This document shows positions 42,328 through 51,957 of a DNA stretch of 56,405 nt, one piece after another. The position numbers and the translations under genes are program-made. The DNA is taken from NCBI RefSeq assembly GCF_004138295.1, contig NZ_SCFM01000045.1, forward strand, positions 1 to 56,405, read 5' to 3'. Source of the DNA: Ectobacillus funiculus (GTDB lineage: Bacteria; Bacillota; Bacilli; Bacillales; Bacillaceae_G). The notes below the pieces were generated by a model. The model saw only the letters and a list, made by a program, of their open reading frames with translations, was not told the origin of the DNA and did not search any database. Position 1 is the first letter of the stretch, and each line of letters starts with the position of its first letter.

Positions 42328-43929
42328 ATGCAATATCATTTCCAGCTTACCGTAACGGACATATTGAAAAGGAAGCATTTTGAAAACATTCAATTCATTG
42401 CTGGACAGGGGGGACTATATCGAGTTGTGAAATGGGTTCATGTTGTAGAAGTAGCAAAAATCAAATCGCTGCTAAATGGAAATGAACTTATTTTGTCAAC
42501 TGGAGTTGGTTGGCGCGATGATTCGCAGGCCTTTGTAGCTTTTCTGCAGGAGCTGATCGACAGCAACGCCTCTGGACTGTGTATTGATATGGGATCGTCA
42601 GTCTTTCCTATTCCACAGGAAGGAGTTGCATTGGCTAATGCGCATCAATTCCCTATTTTACTTTTTTTAAAGGAAGTTCCTTTCGTTGAAATTACCCACG
42701 ATATCCACTCTCACTTAATTCATCAGCATTATCAAATGATTTCGAATCTAGAAGAGTATTCCCAGCAACTTAATAAGAAATTATTGTCCATCCAGCATCA
42801 TGAAGAAATTTTGTCGCTGCTGCATGATCATCTTGGTCATACAGTGTTGTTCCGGATGAAGGGAAATGATGTGCAGATGGTTCCATCTAGCAGCGATGTT
42901 TCGTATGCCTTTTTGGTAGAATGTCAGGGGAAGGAGTTATTGCAAAAGCGGGTTGCACATCAATCGATCCAAGTGTTAGGGCAGAACTATGCTGATTTGT
43001 ATATTTATGCTGAGGACGAGGAAATTAGTGAATATGATACGTTAATCTTAGATCGGACTTCCACCGCTGTAGCGCAGCACTTATTACGAGATTTATATGT
43101 GGAAGAAAAAAAGCGGGCAGAAGAGGATGAATGGGTGAACAGCTGGCTTCATGGAGAGCATACGGAGATTGAAATTGCTGATTTTTTAAAGAGCTCCTAT
43201 GCAAATGGAAAATGTAAGGGTGGAACAGTATGTATTTGCAAGTTCCATGAATTTCCCCAATCCGGTTCTGATAAAACATATTTTAAGCTGTTGTTTCGGA
43301 CTATTTTTGAGCAACTGGGTTTCTATGCACTATCTATAGAAAAGAGAAATGAAGCGACCTTTATTTTATTAAATTATCGAGAGACTAAAAATCAGAAGCA
43401 GCGTTTAGAGATGGGAATTGAGAAGTTACTAAACTCAGAATTTATTAAGAAACGAAAGACAGTTGTGACAGTCGGGGTAGGAAAACTAATTGAGCAGTTA
43501 TCGGATATGCATAGAAGCTTTAAAACAGCACAGGAAACGATAAGGGTTCAAAATAACCTGGCGAAGGTATGTCATTTTTATGAGGATTTGCATATGTATC
43601 GCATCCTTTCTATGCTGAATGAGCAGAGCGATTTGCAGGGAATTGTTATGGAATATTTGGATCCGGTTGTTCGTTATGATAAGAAATACAATGGGAAGTT
43701 AATGGAAACATTGCGAGTGTATTTATCCTGCAATGGCTCTAAGCAGGAGACAGCAAATCGGCTGTTTGTTGTGCGCCAAACGCTATATCACCGGATTACA
43801 AAGCTGGAGGGCTTGCTTGGCAATGATTTTATGAATTCAGAAAAACGCCTTGTTATCGAGTTTATGCTGCAAGCATATGATTATCTCGTTTCGACGAAGC
43901 AGATGAAACAATATCCTGTTGAAAGATAG
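42328..43929 (+). CDS. PucR-family transcriptional regulator
   Basis: 533 aa. The N-terminal PucR domain (residues 1-125) has VTDILKRKHFENIQFIAGQG, then HVVEVAKIKSLLNGNELIL. The middle part is a GGDEF-like, non-catalytic fold. The C-terminal helix-turn-helix (about 465-505) has SCNGSKQETANRLFVVRQTL, then YHRITKLEGLLG. ATG 42328 follows AAAAGGAGTGAGAAG; the upstream frame has no such site. PucR-type proteins activate purine or pyrimidine catabolic genes, so this one probably activates the surrounding preTA-hydA and downstream dehydrogenase-aminotransferase genes. Confidence 0.87.
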   Translation: MQYHFQLTVTDILKRKHFENIQFIAGQGGLYRVVKWVHVVEVAKIKSLLNGNELILSTGVGWRDDSQAFVAFLQELIDSNASGLCIDMGSSVFPIPQEGVALANAHQFPILLFLKEVPFVEITHDIHSHLIHQHYQMISNLEEYSQQLNKKLLSIQHHEEILSLLHDHLGHTVLFRMKGNDVQMVPSSSDVSYAFLVECQGKELLQKRVAHQSIQVLGQNYADLYIYAEDEEISEYDTLILDRTSTAVAQHLLRDLYVEEKKRAEEDEWVNSWLHGEHTEIEIADFLKSSYANGKCKGGTVCICKFHEFPQSGSDKTYFKLLFRTIFEQLGFYALSIEKRNEATFILLNYRETKNQKQRLEMGIEKLLNSEFIKKRKTVVTVGVGKLIEQLSDMHRSFKTAQETIRVQNNLAKVCHFYEDLHMYRILSMLNEQSDLQGIVMEYLDPVVRYDKKYNGKLMETLRVYLSCNGSKQETANRLFVVRQTLYHRITKLEGLLGNDFMNSEKRLVIEFMLQAYDYLVSTKQMKQYPVER

Positions 43930-43931
43930 GT

Positions 43932-43963
43932 AAGCTGACCTGTATGTATAGGTTGGTTTTTTT
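43932..43963 (+). terminator. Terminator of the PucR-type gene
   Basis: CTGACCT and AGGTTGG arms (with G-T pairs) around GTATGTAT, then a run of T. Repeat copy 12 begins at its end. Confidence 0.6.
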
Positions 43964-44098
43964 TTACTGGAGGAAAGTATAAATTTCTAGCTAGAAGTGA
44001 TTCGACGTAGTCGGAAATTTTAGGAATACAGTATAAGTAGGGCTACGCCTCTGTCTTCGCCCGAGAGCAGGGCTTGCCAATCAGCGAGTTTTCTTTAG
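43964..44098 (+). repeat. Dispersed terminator-associated repeat, copy 12
   Basis: Full length, from TTACTGGAGGAAAGTATAAA to AGCGAGTTTTCTTTAG. Lies between the regulator and the semialdehyde dehydrogenase gene. Confidence 0.88.
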
Positions 44099-44272
44099 CG
44101 TGCGAAAACATTTGTCTATCTGGTTCTGCTTACAGGGGATTGTAGCGTTTTTTCTAGTTGTGCAATGTGTAGAGGAAACTACCGTAAAGGTTTAACGTTC
44201 TGTCTAATGAACATCGTAGTTTCGTGAGAGATAATGGAAAAAAGAGGATAATAGTTCATGAGGGGGAATCAG

Positions 44273-45739
44273 ATGGCAGCTTCTCAAAATGGTACGGTCA
44301 TACTGAAAAACTTCATTAACGGTCAATGGATAGAGGCAGGCGGCAAAGAGGCATTGGAGGTGCCGAACCCAGCAACAGGAAAGGTGTTGGCGAAGGTAGT
44401 TCTCTCGACAAAGGAGGATGTGCAGAGAGCAGTGCGGGCAGCACAGCTGGCCTTTCAAAAGTGGAAGGATGTGCCAGTTCCGAAGCGTGCACGTATTTTA
44501 TATAAATATCATCATTTATTAACAGAGCATCATGAGGAACTAACGCGGCTCATTGTACAGGAGAACGGAAAAGCATATAAGGAAGCATACGGAGAGGTTC
44601 AGCGCGGGATTGAGTGTGTGGAGTTTGCATCCGGAGCACCAACCTTAATGATGGGTGAAACCTTATCATGTATTGCTGAAGAGATTGATTCTGAGATGTT
44701 CCGTTATCCGCTTGGTGTTGTCGGCGGTATTGCACCATTCAATTTTCCGATGATGGTACCGCTTTGGATGTTTCCGCTAGCTATTGCATGTGGGAACACA
44801 TTCGTGTTAAAGCCTTCTGAGCGTACACCGATCTTAGCTAACAGGCTTGCTGAGTTGTTCGCAGAGGCAGGAGCGCCAGCTGGTGTGCTAAATATTGTTC
44901 ATGGTTCGCGCGATGTTGTAAACGGTTTACTCGAGCATGAGGACGTAAGGGCAATTTCGTTCGTAGGTTCACAGCCAGTGGCGAAATATGTGTATGAGCG
45001 CGCGGCTAAAGAGGGAAAGCGGGTTCAAGCTCTTTCAGGTGCAAAAAATCATCATATCGTCATGCCGGATGCGGATATCGAAAAAGCAGTGCAGCATATT
45101 ATTACCTCAGCGTTTGGAAGTGCGGGTCAGCGTTGTATGGCTTGCAGTGCTGTCGTTGTTGTTGGTGATAATGATAGCTTTGTAAGAGTGTTGAAGGAGA
45201 AGGCGGATACACTTATTATCGGGGATGGAATGGAGGATGAAGTACTGCTTACACCGGTTATTCGCCAATCACATCGAGAGAGGGTCATGCATTATATTGA
45301 AGCTGGTGTGAAGGAAGGGGCGGTCCTCGTCCGTGATGGTCGTAAGGACATGACTGGGATGCCAGAAGGTACTTTTATAGGACCGACAATTTTTGATCGT
45401 GTTACTCCTGAGATGATAATCGTAAAGGATGAAATTTTTGCACCTGTTTTAAGTTTACTGCATGCGGCTGATCTTGATGAGGCACTTTTGTATATTCGAA
45501 AGTCACGTTATGGGAACGGTGCAACAATTTACTCAAAGGATGCAAAAGCAATCCGCAAGTTTCGCGAAGAAGCGGATGCAGGCATGCTTGGCGTCAATGT
45601 GGGAGTTCCAGCGACAATGGCATTCTTTCCATTTTCCGGATGGAAGGATTCCTTCTACGGGGACTTGCATGTAAATGGAAAGGACGGCGTAAATTTCTTT
45701 ACACGTAAGAAAATGATTACATCCCGTTTTGATTTTTAA
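44273..45739 (+). CDS. CoA-acylating (methyl)malonate-semialdehyde dehydrogenase
   Basis: 488 aa, the length of MmsA/IolA. The catalytic Cys lies in GSAGQRCMACSAVVV (about residue 283). The usual general-base Glu motif is replaced by ALSGAKNHHIVMPDAD, the mark of the CoA-acylating subfamily. APFNFPMMVPLWMFPLA and LKPSERTP are also typical. It converts malonate semialdehyde to acetyl-CoA and CO2. ATG 44273 follows GAGGGGGAATCAG; ATG 44258 is an alternative. It precedes the aminotransferase by 12 bases, so together they degrade beta-alanine formed from uracil. Confidence 0.9.
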   Translation: MAASQNGTVILKNFINGQWIEAGGKEALEVPNPATGKVLAKVVLSTKEDVQRAVRAAQLAFQKWKDVPVPKRARILYKYHHLLTEHHEELTRLIVQENGKAYKEAYGEVQRGIECVEFASGAPTLMMGETLSCIAEEIDSEMFRYPLGVVGGIAPFNFPMMVPLWMFPLAIACGNTFVLKPSERTPILANRLAELFAEAGAPAGVLNIVHGSRDVVNGLLEHEDVRAISFVGSQPVAKYVYERAAKEGKRVQALSGAKNHHIVMPDADIEKAVQHIITSAFGSAGQRCMACSAVVVVGDNDSFVRVLKEKADTLIIGDGMEDEVLLTPVIRQSHRERVMHYIEAGVKEGAVLVRDGRKDMTGMPEGTFIGPTIFDRVTPEMIIVKDEIFAPVLSLLHAADLDEALLYIRKSRYGNGATIYSKDAKAIRKFREEADAGMLGVNVGVPATMAFFPFSGWKDSFYGDLHVNGKDGVNFFTRKKMITSRFDF

Positions 45740-45751
45740 GAAGGAGAGGTC

Positions 45752-47110
45752 ATGATGATGGTGCAAATGAATCAAGGATACGATATTTTGGCAAAGGACT
45801 CACAATATCTTTGGCATTCCATGAAGCCGTATAACCCTGATGCGACAATGGTTGTGGAGAAGGCGGAAGGGGCGTGGGTTACGGATCATACAGGGAAGCG
45901 GTATTTAGATGCAATGGCAGGCCTTTGGTGTGTGAATGTTGGGTATGGACGGGAGGAGCTTGCAGATGCGGCGTATGAACAGCTGAAGTCACTCGCGTAT
46001 TTTCCACTTACACAAAGTCACGTACCTGCTATTAAGCTTGCAGAAAAATTAAATGAATGGCTTGGAGATGAGTATGTTATCTTTTTCTCCAATAGCGGGT
46101 CAGAAGCAAATGAAACTGCATTTAAAATTGCGCGTCAATATCATCAGCAAAAGGGTGAGCATACACGCTATAAAATCGTATCTCGTTATCGTGCGTACCA
46201 TGGCAATTCCATGGGGGCGTTGGCAGCAACGGGCCAAGCGCAGCGGAAATATAAGTATGAGCCCCTTGCACCAGGATTTCTTCATGTTGCACCGCCGGAC
46301 AGTTATCGCAGTAATGAGGATGGAAAAGAGCTTTGTGAGATGGAATCCGTTAAAGCGATTGATAACGTGATGACGTGGGAATTAAGTGAGACGATTGCAG
46401 CGGTTATTATGGAACCTATCATTACAGGGGGCGGTATTCTCATTCCACCGGACAGCTATATGAGAGGTGTTAAGGAGGTATGTGAAAAGCACGGGGCTTT
46501 GTTCATTGTAGATGAGGTTATTTGCGGCTTTGGGAGAACGGGTCAGCCGTTTGGTTTTAGGAACTATGGCGTAAAGCCGGATATTATTACAATGGCAAAA
46601 GGACTTACGAGCGCATATTTGCCGCTTTCGGCAACAGCTGTAAAACGTGAAATTTACGAAGCATTTAGCGGAACCGAGGAATACGATTTTTTCCGGCATA
46701 TTAATACATTCGGAGGCAGTCCAGCAGCATGTGCGCTTGCATTAAAAAACTTGGAGATTATGGAACGGGAAAATTTAGTTGAGCGCTCTCGTACAATTGG
46801 TGCTCAGTTACTTAGAGAATTAAAGGAAGCACTAAAGAATCATCCGCTTGTCGGTGATGTACGAGGGAAAGGTTTATTAATTGGGATTGAGCTCGTCCGG
46901 GATCAGGCTTCAAAGGCACCGCTGGATGTAAACCTTGTAAATAAAGTAATCTCAGCATGTAAGGAAAATGGCTTGATTATTGGTAAAAATGGTGTAACGG
47001 TAGCGGGTTATAATAATGTGTTAACATTGTCCCCGCCGCTAAATGTTAAAGAGGAGGATCTACAGTTCCTTTTAAAAACATTGGTAGGGGCGCTTGAGCT
47101 AATTAAATAA
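45752..47110 (+). CDS. Class III omega-aminotransferase, probably beta-alanine:pyruvate
   Basis: 452-aa PLP enzyme. The active-site Lys lies in DIITMAKGLTSAYLPLSA (about residue 286). Also seen: SNSGSEANETAFKIARQYH, SRYRAYHGNSMGALAATG and LFIVDEVICGFGRTG (PLP Asp). The start is the first of several ATG codons after AAGGAGAGGTC; 45755 is possible. Clustered with the malonate-semialdehyde dehydrogenase, so the expected reaction is beta-alanine plus pyruvate (or oxoglutarate) to malonate semialdehyde. Other omega-amino donors such as putrescine or GABA are possible. Confidence 0.87.
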   Translation: MMMVQMNQGYDILAKDSQYLWHSMKPYNPDATMVVEKAEGAWVTDHTGKRYLDAMAGLWCVNVGYGREELADAAYEQLKSLAYFPLTQSHVPAIKLAEKLNEWLGDEYVIFFSNSGSEANETAFKIARQYHQQKGEHTRYKIVSRYRAYHGNSMGALAATGQAQRKYKYEPLAPGFLHVAPPDSYRSNEDGKELCEMESVKAIDNVMTWELSETIAAVIMEPIITGGGILIPPDSYMRGVKEVCEKHGALFIVDEVICGFGRTGQPFGFRNYGVKPDIITMAKGLTSAYLPLSATAVKREIYEAFSGTEEYDFFRHINTFGGSPAACALALKNLEIMERENLVERSRTIGAQLLRELKEALKNHPLVGDVRGKGLLIGIELVRDQASKAPLDVNLVNKVISACKENGLIIGKNGVTVAGYNNVLTLSPPLNVKEEDLQFLLKTLVGALELIK

Positions 47111-47194
47111 GCGTCTCCAAACTCGTAATAGCTGTTTAAAAAAGGTTAGCTATATAAGAGATTTCGTCTAGAACGTGTGTCCATTTTTCAATTA

Positions 47195-47266
47195 AGAAAG
47201 AAAATTTGCTGATTAGTGAGCTGTTAGACGAAGACTTACACTGTATTTTTAAAATTTCCCGCAGTG
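47195..47266 (-). repeat. Dispersed terminator-associated repeat, reverse and shortened copy 16
   Basis: Read on the minus strand: CACTG, then GGGAAATTTTAAAAATACAG, TGTAAGTCTTCG and a decayed last hairpin with ATTTTCTTT. The loop of the first hairpin and the linker are deleted. On its own strand it again follows directly behind the terminator at 47267-47303. Confidence 0.6.
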
Positions 47267-47308
47267 AAATAAACCTCTCTTAGCAAAACGGAGAGGTTTA
47301 TTTGTTTG
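47267..47308. terminator. Terminator after the aminotransferase gene
   Basis: Perfect 13-bp arms AAATAAACCTCTC and GAGAGGTTTATTT around 11 bases, then TGTTT. Usable in both directions. Confidence 0.85.
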
Positions 47309-47403
47309 CTCGAGCAAAGTTATCTAATATCTTATAAATCTTTACATTCAACTAATTTAATGTTGAGAATACCTGAAGTTTGGCTGGGAATTTAATAAAA
47401 GTT

Positions 47404-47508
47404 TTACTAAACTAAGTAATGGAAGGAGATGATAGAGAGGGTATGTTTAAAGTTTTAATAAGATGAAAAAGAAAAATATGGGGTGTTTACTTGTTTTTAG
47501 TAAAAACA
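47404..47508. promoter_or_regulatory. Operator-like palindromes upstream of the LacI-type gene
   Basis: 47492-47508 is a 17-base palindrome, TGTTTTTA-G-TAAAAACA, perfect apart from its central base. 47404-47419 has TTACT/AGTAA arms. Related TTTAGT/ACTAA motifs recur up to 47690. They may bind the downstream LacI-type protein, though the CG centre usual for that family is absent. The rest of 47309-47730 is AT-rich without a gene. Confidence 0.4.
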
Positions 47509-47727
47509 TAAAGGGGGAAATCAGGTTATTTTAATAAGGAAAGTCTAGAATTAATGGGGTTTTATTGATTTAATTATAAATTTACTTAAAATTTAGTAAT
47601 AAATATATTGAAAGAGCTTTCATTAACTGGTATATTGTTATCAGGGATTTAGTTAACTTTAGTTAATGGAAAATGAATTTTACTAATTTCTAACATATAA
47701 GATTTGTAAGAAAGAGAGGATCAGTAG

Positions 47728-48750
<1,023 letters not shown>

Positions 48751-48757
48751 ATTAAAT

Positions 48758-48786
48758 ATACAGGGGGAACCTAGCTCCCCTTGTAT
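48758..48786 (+). terminator. Hairpin between the LacI-type gene and msmE
   Basis: ATACAGGGGGA and TCCCCTTGTAT with one mismatch; no long T-tract follows, so probably a partial terminator. An AT-rich region with possible msmE promoter elements follows (48800-48840). Confidence 0.5.
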
Positions 48787-48855
48787 CGAATGAAACACTT
48801 TTTGTTAGCAATAATTTTATATATAAAAATTATACATTATTAGGGGGTTTACGTA

Positions 48856-50091
48856 ATGAAAAAGGTAATACCGTTAGTAATCACTGGAGCTTTATCAATC
48901 GCTGCCCTTAGCGGATGCGGCAAGTCAGACAATACTGCTTCCTCCGATGGTAAGGTGAAAATTGAATTTTTTGAGTATAAATCAGAAGCTAAGGGAACAT
49001 TCCAAGAGCTAGCTAAGAAGTTTGAGAAAGAAAACCCAAATATTGATGTAGTTGTTTCCAATCCACCGGATGCTACAACAGTTTTAAAAACACGTGTTGC
49101 TAAACGCGATATTCCAGACATTATGGGTATCGGTGCAGATAACGTTTTTGCTGATCTCTCAAAAGCGGGAGTATTTACAGATGTTACGAAGGATAAGCGA
49201 TTAGATCAAGTTCAACCGTCCTATGTACAGATGCTAAAAGATGTAACCGCTTCAGATAAGGTGTATGGAATTCCATATGCAACGAATGCTGACGCTGTTA
49301 TTTACAACAAGGCAATCTTCAAGGAGCTAGGACTGGAAGTGCCAAAAACTTGGGATGAGTTCATTGGTGTAGCGAAGAAGGTTCAAGATGCAGGGAAAAT
49401 CCCATTCTATTTCACATTTAAAGATTCTTGGACTACCCTTCCGGCATTCAACGTGCTTGCTGCGAATACACAAGGACCAGACTTCTTTAAAAATTTAAGC
49501 GCAGGCAAGACAACTTTCACGCAAGGATATAAAACAGCGGCAAATAAATTTGCAGAGTTGCTGCAGTATGGCCATAAAGATATGATGGGCAAAGCTTATA
49601 ACGATGGAAACGTAGCGTTTGCAAAAGGTGAAGCCGCTATGTACCTGCAAGGTATTTGGGCAATCTCAGAAATCAAAAAAGCGAACCCGAATATTGATTT
49701 AGGAGTATTCCCATATCCTGTAACAAACAATCCAAATGAAACAAAGGTTGTTTCTGGTGTGGACTTGCTTTTAGGTTTATCCAGCCAAACAAAGCATGCG
49801 AAAGAAGCACAAAAGTTTATCGACTTCCTTTTAACGCAAGAAACTGCAAAAGCATATATTGACGATCAAAAAGCTTTCTCCGCTGTGAAGGGAGTAGAGC
49901 AGAAAGATACGAGTCTTGAAGGCTTGAACGATAGCATTGCGAAGGGTGCGCTTGTAGACTTCCCAGATCACTATATCCCAAGTGCTGTAGGCTTTGACAA
50001 AGTTCTTCAAGAGTTTACACAAAATAAAAATACAAATGACCTCTTAAACAAGTTGGATACTGAATGGAAAAAGGTACAAGGCCGTAAATAG
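48856..50091 (+). CDS. msmE: Sugar ABC transporter substrate-binding lipoprotein
   Basis: 411 aa. N-terminal lipoprotein signal MKKVIPLVITGALSIAALSG with the lipobox Cys at residue 21, so it is membrane-anchored on the outer side. Family 1 oligosaccharide-binding protein: VKIEFFEYKSEAKGTFQELA, KFEKENPNIDVVVSNPPDA, YAVIYNKAIFKELG-like segment, and GEAAMYLQGIWAISEIKK. The start ATG follows TTAGGGGGTTTACGTA. Between it and the first permease is an imperfect GC-rich hairpin (about 50102-50136), often used to raise the amount of binding protein relative to permease. The ligand is probably an alpha-galactoside, from the GH36 gene downstream. Confidence 0.9.
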   Translation: MKKVIPLVITGALSIAALSGCGKSDNTASSDGKVKIEFFEYKSEAKGTFQELAKKFEKENPNIDVVVSNPPDATTVLKTRVAKRDIPDIMGIGADNVFADLSKAGVFTDVTKDKRLDQVQPSYVQMLKDVTASDKVYGIPYATNADAVIYNKAIFKELGLEVPKTWDEFIGVAKKVQDAGKIPFYFTFKDSWTTLPAFNVLAANTQGPDFFKNLSAGKTTFTQGYKTAANKFAELLQYGHKDMMGKAYNDGNVAFAKGEAAMYLQGIWAISEIKKANPNIDLGVFPYPVTNNPNETKVVSGVDLLLGLSSQTKHAKEAQKFIDFLLTQETAKAYIDDQKAFSAVKGVEQKDTSLEGLNDSIAKGALVDFPDHYIPSAVGFDKVLQEFTQNKNTNDLLNKLDTEWKKVQGRK

Positions 50092-50160
50092 ATGAATGGT
50101 TGAGGGGGAATCGAGAGAAATTTCAGTTTCCCTCTCCCTATTATATAAGGAGGTAATCGC

Positions 50161-51093
50161 ATGAACAATGTGGGTAAATTAACCACTGAGAACACAGAGT
50201 CTTCTGTTGTGCCTAAAAGGAAAAAGCTAAAGCAAGGCCACCTTGCGTATTATATTATGGCAGTCCCAGCGGTGCTCTTATTTGCAATCTTCCATACGTA
50301 TCCGGCTCTGCAAGGGATTTATTATTCCTTTACAAACTGGGATGGTCTTAGCTTAAGGTATGACTTTGTTGGTTTAAAAAATTACTTGAGTTTATTTAAG
50401 GATGTCAACGTTCTGAACTCGTATTTATTTACGTTTAAGTTTGCCGTTTTGGCTACTATTTTAGTAAACGTGATTAGTTTGCTGATTGCGATGGGGCTGA
50501 ACGCTAAAATTAAGTATAAAAACTTTTTCCGTGGTGTGTATTTTCTCCCGAACGTTTTAAGTATGCTTATCGTTGGTTTTATTTTTAACTACTTATTTGC
50601 CAATGTTGTACCAGAGTTAGGGAAAAAGCTTGGGATTGCATTGTTTTCCACAAATATTTTAGGAAATGAACACTGGGCATGGGTTGGTGTTGTAATCGTA
50701 GCAGTATGGCAGGCTTGCGCAATGAACACAATTCTTTATCTTTCAGGCTTGCAAACTGTACCGTCTGAATTGTATGAAGCTTCTGGTTTAGATGGTGCAA
50801 ATAAATGGCAGGAATTTTGGCATATCACGTTCCCGATGATTGCACCTTTCTTTACAATCAATATGGTTTTAGCTATGAAAAACTTCTTAATGGTCTTCGA
50901 TCAAATTGTTGCTTTAACGAATGGAGGACCTGGACGTGCTACAGAGTCAATTTCGCTGCTGATCTATAAGGGTGGATTCTCAGGTGGGGAATTTGCGTAT
51001 CAGTCCGCGAACTCTGTTGTATATTTCATCATCATTGTAGTGATCTCTGTATTACAAATTAGATTTTTACAAAAACGAGAGGTGGATATGTAA
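50161..51093 (+). CDS. msmF: Sugar ABC transporter permease, MalF/MsmF type
   Basis: 310 aa with six hydrophobic segments after a charged N-terminus (KRKKLKQGHLAYYIMAVPAV). The ATPase-contact EAA loop is SELYEASGLDGANKWQEFWH, then ITFPMIAP. The start ATG follows AAGGAGGTAATCGC. Its stop codon shares one base with the start of the next permease, so the two are translationally coupled. Forms a heterodimeric channel with MsmG. Confidence 0.9.
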   Translation: MNNVGKLTTENTESSVVPKRKKLKQGHLAYYIMAVPAVLLFAIFHTYPALQGIYYSFTNWDGLSLRYDFVGLKNYLSLFKDVNVLNSYLFTFKFAVLATILVNVISLLIAMGLNAKIKYKNFFRGVYFLPNVLSMLIVGFIFNYLFANVVPELGKKLGIALFSTNILGNEHWAWVGVVIVAVWQACAMNTILYLSGLQTVPSELYEASGLDGANKWQEFWHITFPMIAPFFTINMVLAMKNFLMVFDQIVALTNGGPGRATESISLLIYKGGFSGGEFAYQSANSVVYFIIIVVISVLQIRFLQKREVDM

Positions 51094-51911
51094 TGAGCAA
51101 ACGCGTAAATTGGCCTGTAACTACATTGATTGCTCTCGGATCCTTAGTGATTTTGTTCCCGTTGTATATCGCGGTTATGATTGCCATCAAGTCACCATCT
51201 GAAACTGCCCAATCTGTTCTTTCGTTTCCGAAAGCATTACATTGGGAAAACTTTACGAATGCGATTAAAGCGACCAATTTCTTTCACGCATTTGGGAACA
51301 GTGTGTACATTACTGCAATTACTGTTATTTTTACGATCTTAACAAATTCAATGGTTGCTTATGCCATTGCCCGAAATATGGATAAAAAGTTCTTTAAGGT
51401 TTTGTATTACTACTTTGTAAGTGCGCTTTTTATTCCATTTCCTATTATTATGCTTCCGATTGTCAAACAAACGTCGACATTTGGGATGGATAATCCAAAC
51501 GGATTGATTTTCCTATATGTGGTATATGGAATTGCTTTTAATATCTTTTTATATGTAGGTTATATTCGTTCGATTCCAAGAGAGCTTGAGGAAGCTGCGA
51601 TTGTGGATGGCTGCAGCACGTGGGGTGTATTCTGGAAGGTGATTTTCCCGCTGCTTGCTCCTATGAATGCAACGGTGGCGATTTTGACATGCTTATGGGC
51701 TTGGAATGACTTTTTGCTGCCGCTCATTTTGTTGAACGATGAGTCGCAAATGACGCTACCGCTCGTACAATATGTGTTCCAATCTGAATTTGGAACTGAC
51801 TACAACCTGGCATTTGCTTCGTATTTATTAGCGTTGTCTCCTATGGTGATTGTGTATATCATTGCACAAAAATGGATTATCAGCGGAGTGACAAGAGGAG
51901 CTGTGAAATAG
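51093..51911 (+). CDS. msmG: Sugar ABC transporter permease, MalG/MsmG type
   Basis: 272 aa with six membrane segments. The EAA loop is RELEEAAIVDGCSTWGVFWK, then VIFPLLAP. The start ATG overlaps the stop of msmF by one base and follows AGAGGTGGATATGTA. No ATPase gene is in the window; in Bacillus a shared ATPase (MsmX type) usually energises such importers, and that is inferred here. Confidence 0.9.
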   Translation: MSKRVNWPVTTLIALGSLVILFPLYIAVMIAIKSPSETAQSVLSFPKALHWENFTNAIKATNFFHAFGNSVYITAITVIFTILTNSMVAYAIARNMDKKFFKVLYYYFVSALFIPFPIIMLPIVKQTSTFGMDNPNGLIFLYVVYGIAFNIFLYVGYIRSIPRELEEAAIVDGCSTWGVFWKVIFPLLAPMNATVAILTCLWAWNDFLLPLILLNDESQMTLPLVQYVFQSEFGTDYNLAFASYLLALSPMVIVYIIAQKWIISGVTRGAVK

Positions 51912-51957
51912 GATTGATTTTGATTTAGAAACATTTAGAGAAAAGGTGGGTTATCTT

